Below the pieces are notes generated by a model. That model was not told the DNA's origin and searched no databases. It saw only the letters and a list, made by a program, of their open reading frames with translations. A program made the position numbers and the translations under genes. From Cotesia glomerata (taxonomy: Eukaryota > Arthropoda > Insecta > Hymenoptera > Braconidae), in NCBI RefSeq assembly GCF_020080835.1, contig NC_058164.1:22779510-22843509 (forward strand): 64,000 nucleotides of DNA, written 5' to 3'. Below are positions 61,163 to 64,000 of this stretch, piece after piece (within the stretch, counting starts at the first letter, position 1; each line of letters begins with the position of its first letter).

Positions 61163-61215
61163 AATTAGGAAAACTATTAACCCTAAAGGCCATTCCTACA
61201 ACTTCCCGCAAATTT
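61163..61215 (-). repeat. Repeat Z fragment, copy 4
   Basis: TTAGGAAAACTATTAACCCTAAAGGCC and AACTTCCCGC match one end of repeat Z only. Confidence 0.6.
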
Positions 61216-61497
61216 TAGTCATTAAGCGTTTGCAATTTTGCCCCTTGTTGTGATATTTTTGAAGTAAAATAATTTCTGGCACACTCTTAAACTTTTGAGA
61301 AGTCTATATTTTAAATATTTTACGGTCCGATTCTGCATCTCTAAGATCTCTAAGATTCTGCATCCAAGTCATTTCTGGAATTGTATACGATCTGAACATA
61401 TCTCAGTGGTACACAGTAAAAAATTTTTTTTTTACTTCGGTCGAAAGTACGCATCTTTTGCACCTATTTCGAGGCAGAAAGTTGAAGATTCGTGCAT

Positions 61498-61676
61498 TGG
61501 TAAAGCTACACATTCGCCCTCTATAACAGCGGGAGCATAAAATGCTTTCGTTACCGCGACTGACATTAGTCATTTGTTACTAACTATGTTTTGTTTACGC
61601 TGATCATTTACGATTGATAGTACAATACAACTTGGTTATATTTATTTCTTTCTTTCTTCTACTTACATGAAATATT
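61498..61676. repeat. Left arm of the outer palindrome
   Basis: TTGGTAAAGCTACACATTCG through CTTACATGAAAT; nearly identical complement at 63829-64000, where the window ends, so the arm may be longer. Confidence 0.85.
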
Positions 61677-62512
61677 TCATATATAGATAAAGATATAGAT
61701 AAAGATATAACTGTCGTAAGAGTGAGTAAATCATCCAATGTAACTTATAACCAGGTTGTACTGTACTAAGATTCAGTTGGACAGTGACGTGTGTAAAATG
61801 AATCAACTTTATGTAATTAATGAATTATTTAGAAAAATGTACGCAGTAACAACAATTTAATTTGATTTTTATTAATTATTGTTAATTTTCAGATAATATG
61901 CTCGTTTTTTTTATTTTTAACCAAGAATAATCTTTATTATGTTTGTTGAATTCAAGAAATTTCAGCTTTATTAATCTATAAATGTTTCAAAAAAAATGTT
62001 TGTTAATTATTTTTTATTTGATTTTACATTAATAGTATACTACACTATTAAGGCAGAAAGTTTGAGATTTCTGCACTGCGCGCTATGATGCCCGAGGCGT
62101 AGCCTCGGGCATCACGGCGCGCAGTTCAGAGCTCTCAAACTTCTGCCCGTGTAGTGTATACTATTTTTGCATACTATTGAAAAATATTTTTTTTTTTATT
62201 TTTAGATTAAATAAAACTGAAATTTCTTGAATTCAACAAACATAATGAAGATTATTCTCGGTTAAAAATAGAAAAAACGAGCATGTTATCTGAAAATTAA
62301 CAATAATTATTAAAAAATCAAATTAAATTTTTGTTACTGCGTACATTTTTCTAAATAATTCATTAATTAAATAAAGTTGATCCATTTTACACACGTCACT
62401 GTCAAACTGAATTTCAGTACAGTACAACCTGGTTATAAGTTACATCGGATGATCTACTCACTCTTACGACAGTTATATTTTTATCTATATCTCTATCTAT
62501 ATATGAAATACT
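61670..62512. repeat. Middle palindrome of about 840 bases
   Basis: The left arm (ATTTCATATATAGATAAAGA ...) and the right arm (... TATCTATATATGAAAT) match over about 350 bases each, including ACTGTCGTAAGAGTGAGTA and TTGTTGAATTCAAGAAATTT. The centre is foldback FB4. Confidence 0.8.
62035..62168. mobile_element. Foldback element FB4
   Basis: AATAGTATACTACAC opens and GTGTAGTGTATACTATT closes. GGCAGAAAGTTTGAGA pairs with TCTCAAACTTCTGCC, and GCGCGCTATGATGCCCGAGG with CCTCGGGCATCACGGCGCGC; the loop is CGTAG. Same ends and design as FB1-FB3, with unrelated arm sequence. Confidence 0.8.
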
Positions 62513-63828
62513 AGCTGTTACCCGACCGCTTCGCTGGGCGCTTTATAGAATTGCATTTTTAGATCTAGACTTGAAATTTAATTAGAGTATTGTTTTGACT
62601 TGCACAGATTCCAAATGAGTATTGAAAGTTTTAGTTAATGTCATTGCAAGTCTCATAAGTAAAGTTGAAGTCTGTCTAGCTTCAAGTGCGAAGAATTTTT
62701 TTGTCATTTAAAATTTTCTCAGCGACATCAATTTTTCATAGAAAATAAACTTAACATGTTTTTTACATACCCAGTGTTTGGAAAATGCATTCATTTTAAT
62801 CAGTAACATTCCCTCGATCCCGTAATAAGAACAATTTATAAGTTATGTAATCAGCAAAAATAACATGTATGTAAAATTCTAAGTTCGTTGACCGAATTAC
62901 TACATATAATGTTAAGTTTTGGAAACCTTACAATGACTTTTTTCCCGCTGGTAAAGAGACGTTTGTTGCAAGGAAATTTTTAGCAAATGTTATTGAAACT
63001 CAATAGACAGGGTCTAAATTTTATGTTTCAAAAAGTCCTAGTTGATAAACAACAACATTTTCAGTAGATTTCATAGATATCTAACTATTTTAATTCTTGA
63101 AACCAATTTTACCATAACCTAACATATGATCAGCATATAAATATAAATTTTCAACACTTAGTTCACCAGACATAATTAGCTTCTTTCTTTAACTTTTTTT
63201 TTAAATGACGTGAAATCAATCAAATATTAAGGTTATGTAATAAAAACAAAAGAAAATCGTATTAAAAACAAATGAATGAAAAATGAGTCTTTTGTTTTTA
63301 TTAGCGGGAAAAAATGTATATAAAAATTAATCGTAAAAAAAATGAGAAAGGGTTGATAAAATCCAAAAATAAGTAGCCTATAACCATATATGAAAAATTC
63401 TGCGTCGAAAGGTAGCAGTCCCATCCCGATAGCTTCAGTAGTTTTGACGTCAACTTTTATCAAAGGAACCCTATTTCGTTATATATGTATATTTTCCACC
63501 CACGCATTCGCCCACGCGTAGGTATATATGGAACTAAATTCTCAAAAAAGTAACGTAATAAAAATTATTTCCTTTTATGCCGATAAAAAAAACAAATAAA
63601 TTGAAGAAAAATGCTCGTCTTTTGTTTTTATGGGCGGGAAAAATGTTCATCTAAGTTAAATAGAAATAAAATGGTGAAGGATTGATGGAATTCGAAAAAT
63701 AAGTAGCCTATAACCATCTACAATTCATTCCGCGTCGAATGGTCCTAGTCCCATGTCAATATGTTCAGTAGTTTTTGCGTGATTGACGGTCTACGAAACC
63801 CACTTTCCCTATATATATATATATATAG
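62513..63828. mobile_element. Non-autonomous repeat starting TAGCTGTTACCCGACCGCTT
   Basis: Starts TACTAGCTGTTACCCGACCG and ends in a (TA)n tract. Two diverged direct copies of about 260 bases lie near the end (63233-63500 and 63590-63828), each with AAGTAGCCTATAACCAT, GCGTCGAA and TTCAGTAGTTTT. Ends like these are common in insect non-autonomous repeats, but I cannot name the family. No coding frame. Confidence 0.5.
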
Positions 63829-64000
63829 ATTTCATGTAAGTAGAAGAAAGAAAGAAATATAACCAAGTTGTACTGTACCATCAATCTTAAATAATCAGCG
63901 TAAACAAAACATAGTTAGTAACAAATGACTAATGTCAGTCGCGGTAACGAAAGCATTTTATGCTCCCGCTGTTATAGAGGGCGAATGTGTAGCTTTACCA
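63829..64000. repeat. Right arm of the outer palindrome
   Basis: Complement of 61498-61676; cut by the window end. Confidence 0.85.

Overview
The window is AT-rich nuclear DNA from an animal, most likely an insect. It has spliced genes with GT-AG introns, TATA boxes about 45-100 bases before start codons, poly(A) signals, tRNA-derived repeats and a broad set of eukaryotic transposons (DIRS, Crypton, CR1-type and R1-type LINEs, a piggyBac-type MITE, foldback elements). Rows of small secreted-protein genes, a secreted 5'-nucleotidase and a possible DUF4806-type protein would suit a hymenopteran parasitoid, but no single sequence proves that. Three runs of 100 Ns (13511-13610, 22820-22919, 52576-52675) are assembly gaps.

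Layout. 0.1-8.9 kb: a cluster of small secreted or single-pass membrane protein genes, nearly all on the minus strand: a broken C-type lectin fragment (+), two tandem paralogues each broken by one stop (A, C), an intact membrane protein (B), a Pro/Ser/Thr repeat protein with one in-frame TGA (D), a Ser/Leu/Asn repeat protein (E) and a 247-residue secreted protein (F). 9.5-13.1 kb: short dispersed repeats, a tRNA-like gene, and gene G, with a +1 frameshift and an intron carrying a long perfect hairpin. 14-16.7 kb: palindromic GATCC repeats, a Crypton-like tyrosine recombinase and a GC-rich foldback. 17.8-19.8 kb: two divergent secreted-protein genes (I, H). 20.5 kb: piggyBac-type MITE. 21.7-23 kb: a gene cut by a gap. 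24-28 kb: repeats. 28.9-33.8 kb: a degraded CR1-type LINE. 35.1-45.7 kb: four tandem copies (J1-J4) of a Gln/Asn/Tyr-rich secreted-protein gene, with a 4-kb nested transposon stack inside the promoter of J3. 46-52.3 kb: a MITE and a nearly complete DIRS element. 53.7-58.5 kb: repeats, a SINE and foldbacks. 58.6-60.8 kb: a 5'-nucleotidase/apyrase-type gene (minus) lacking its first exon(s). 61-64 kb: nested palindromes and a repeat running off the end.

How it fits together. At least eight unrelated or distantly related genes (A, B, D, F, G, H, J1, J4, with J2 and J3 as damaged versions) share one design: a first exon of 55 bases (52 in F, 53 in J2) holding only the signal peptide, ending in a phase-1 GTAAGT/GTAAAT donor, then one main coding exon. 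Many copies carry exactly one or two lesions, so this looks like a fast birth-and-death cluster of exported effectors, such as venom or other secretions, in a transposon-rich region. Expression site and function cannot be read from the sequence.
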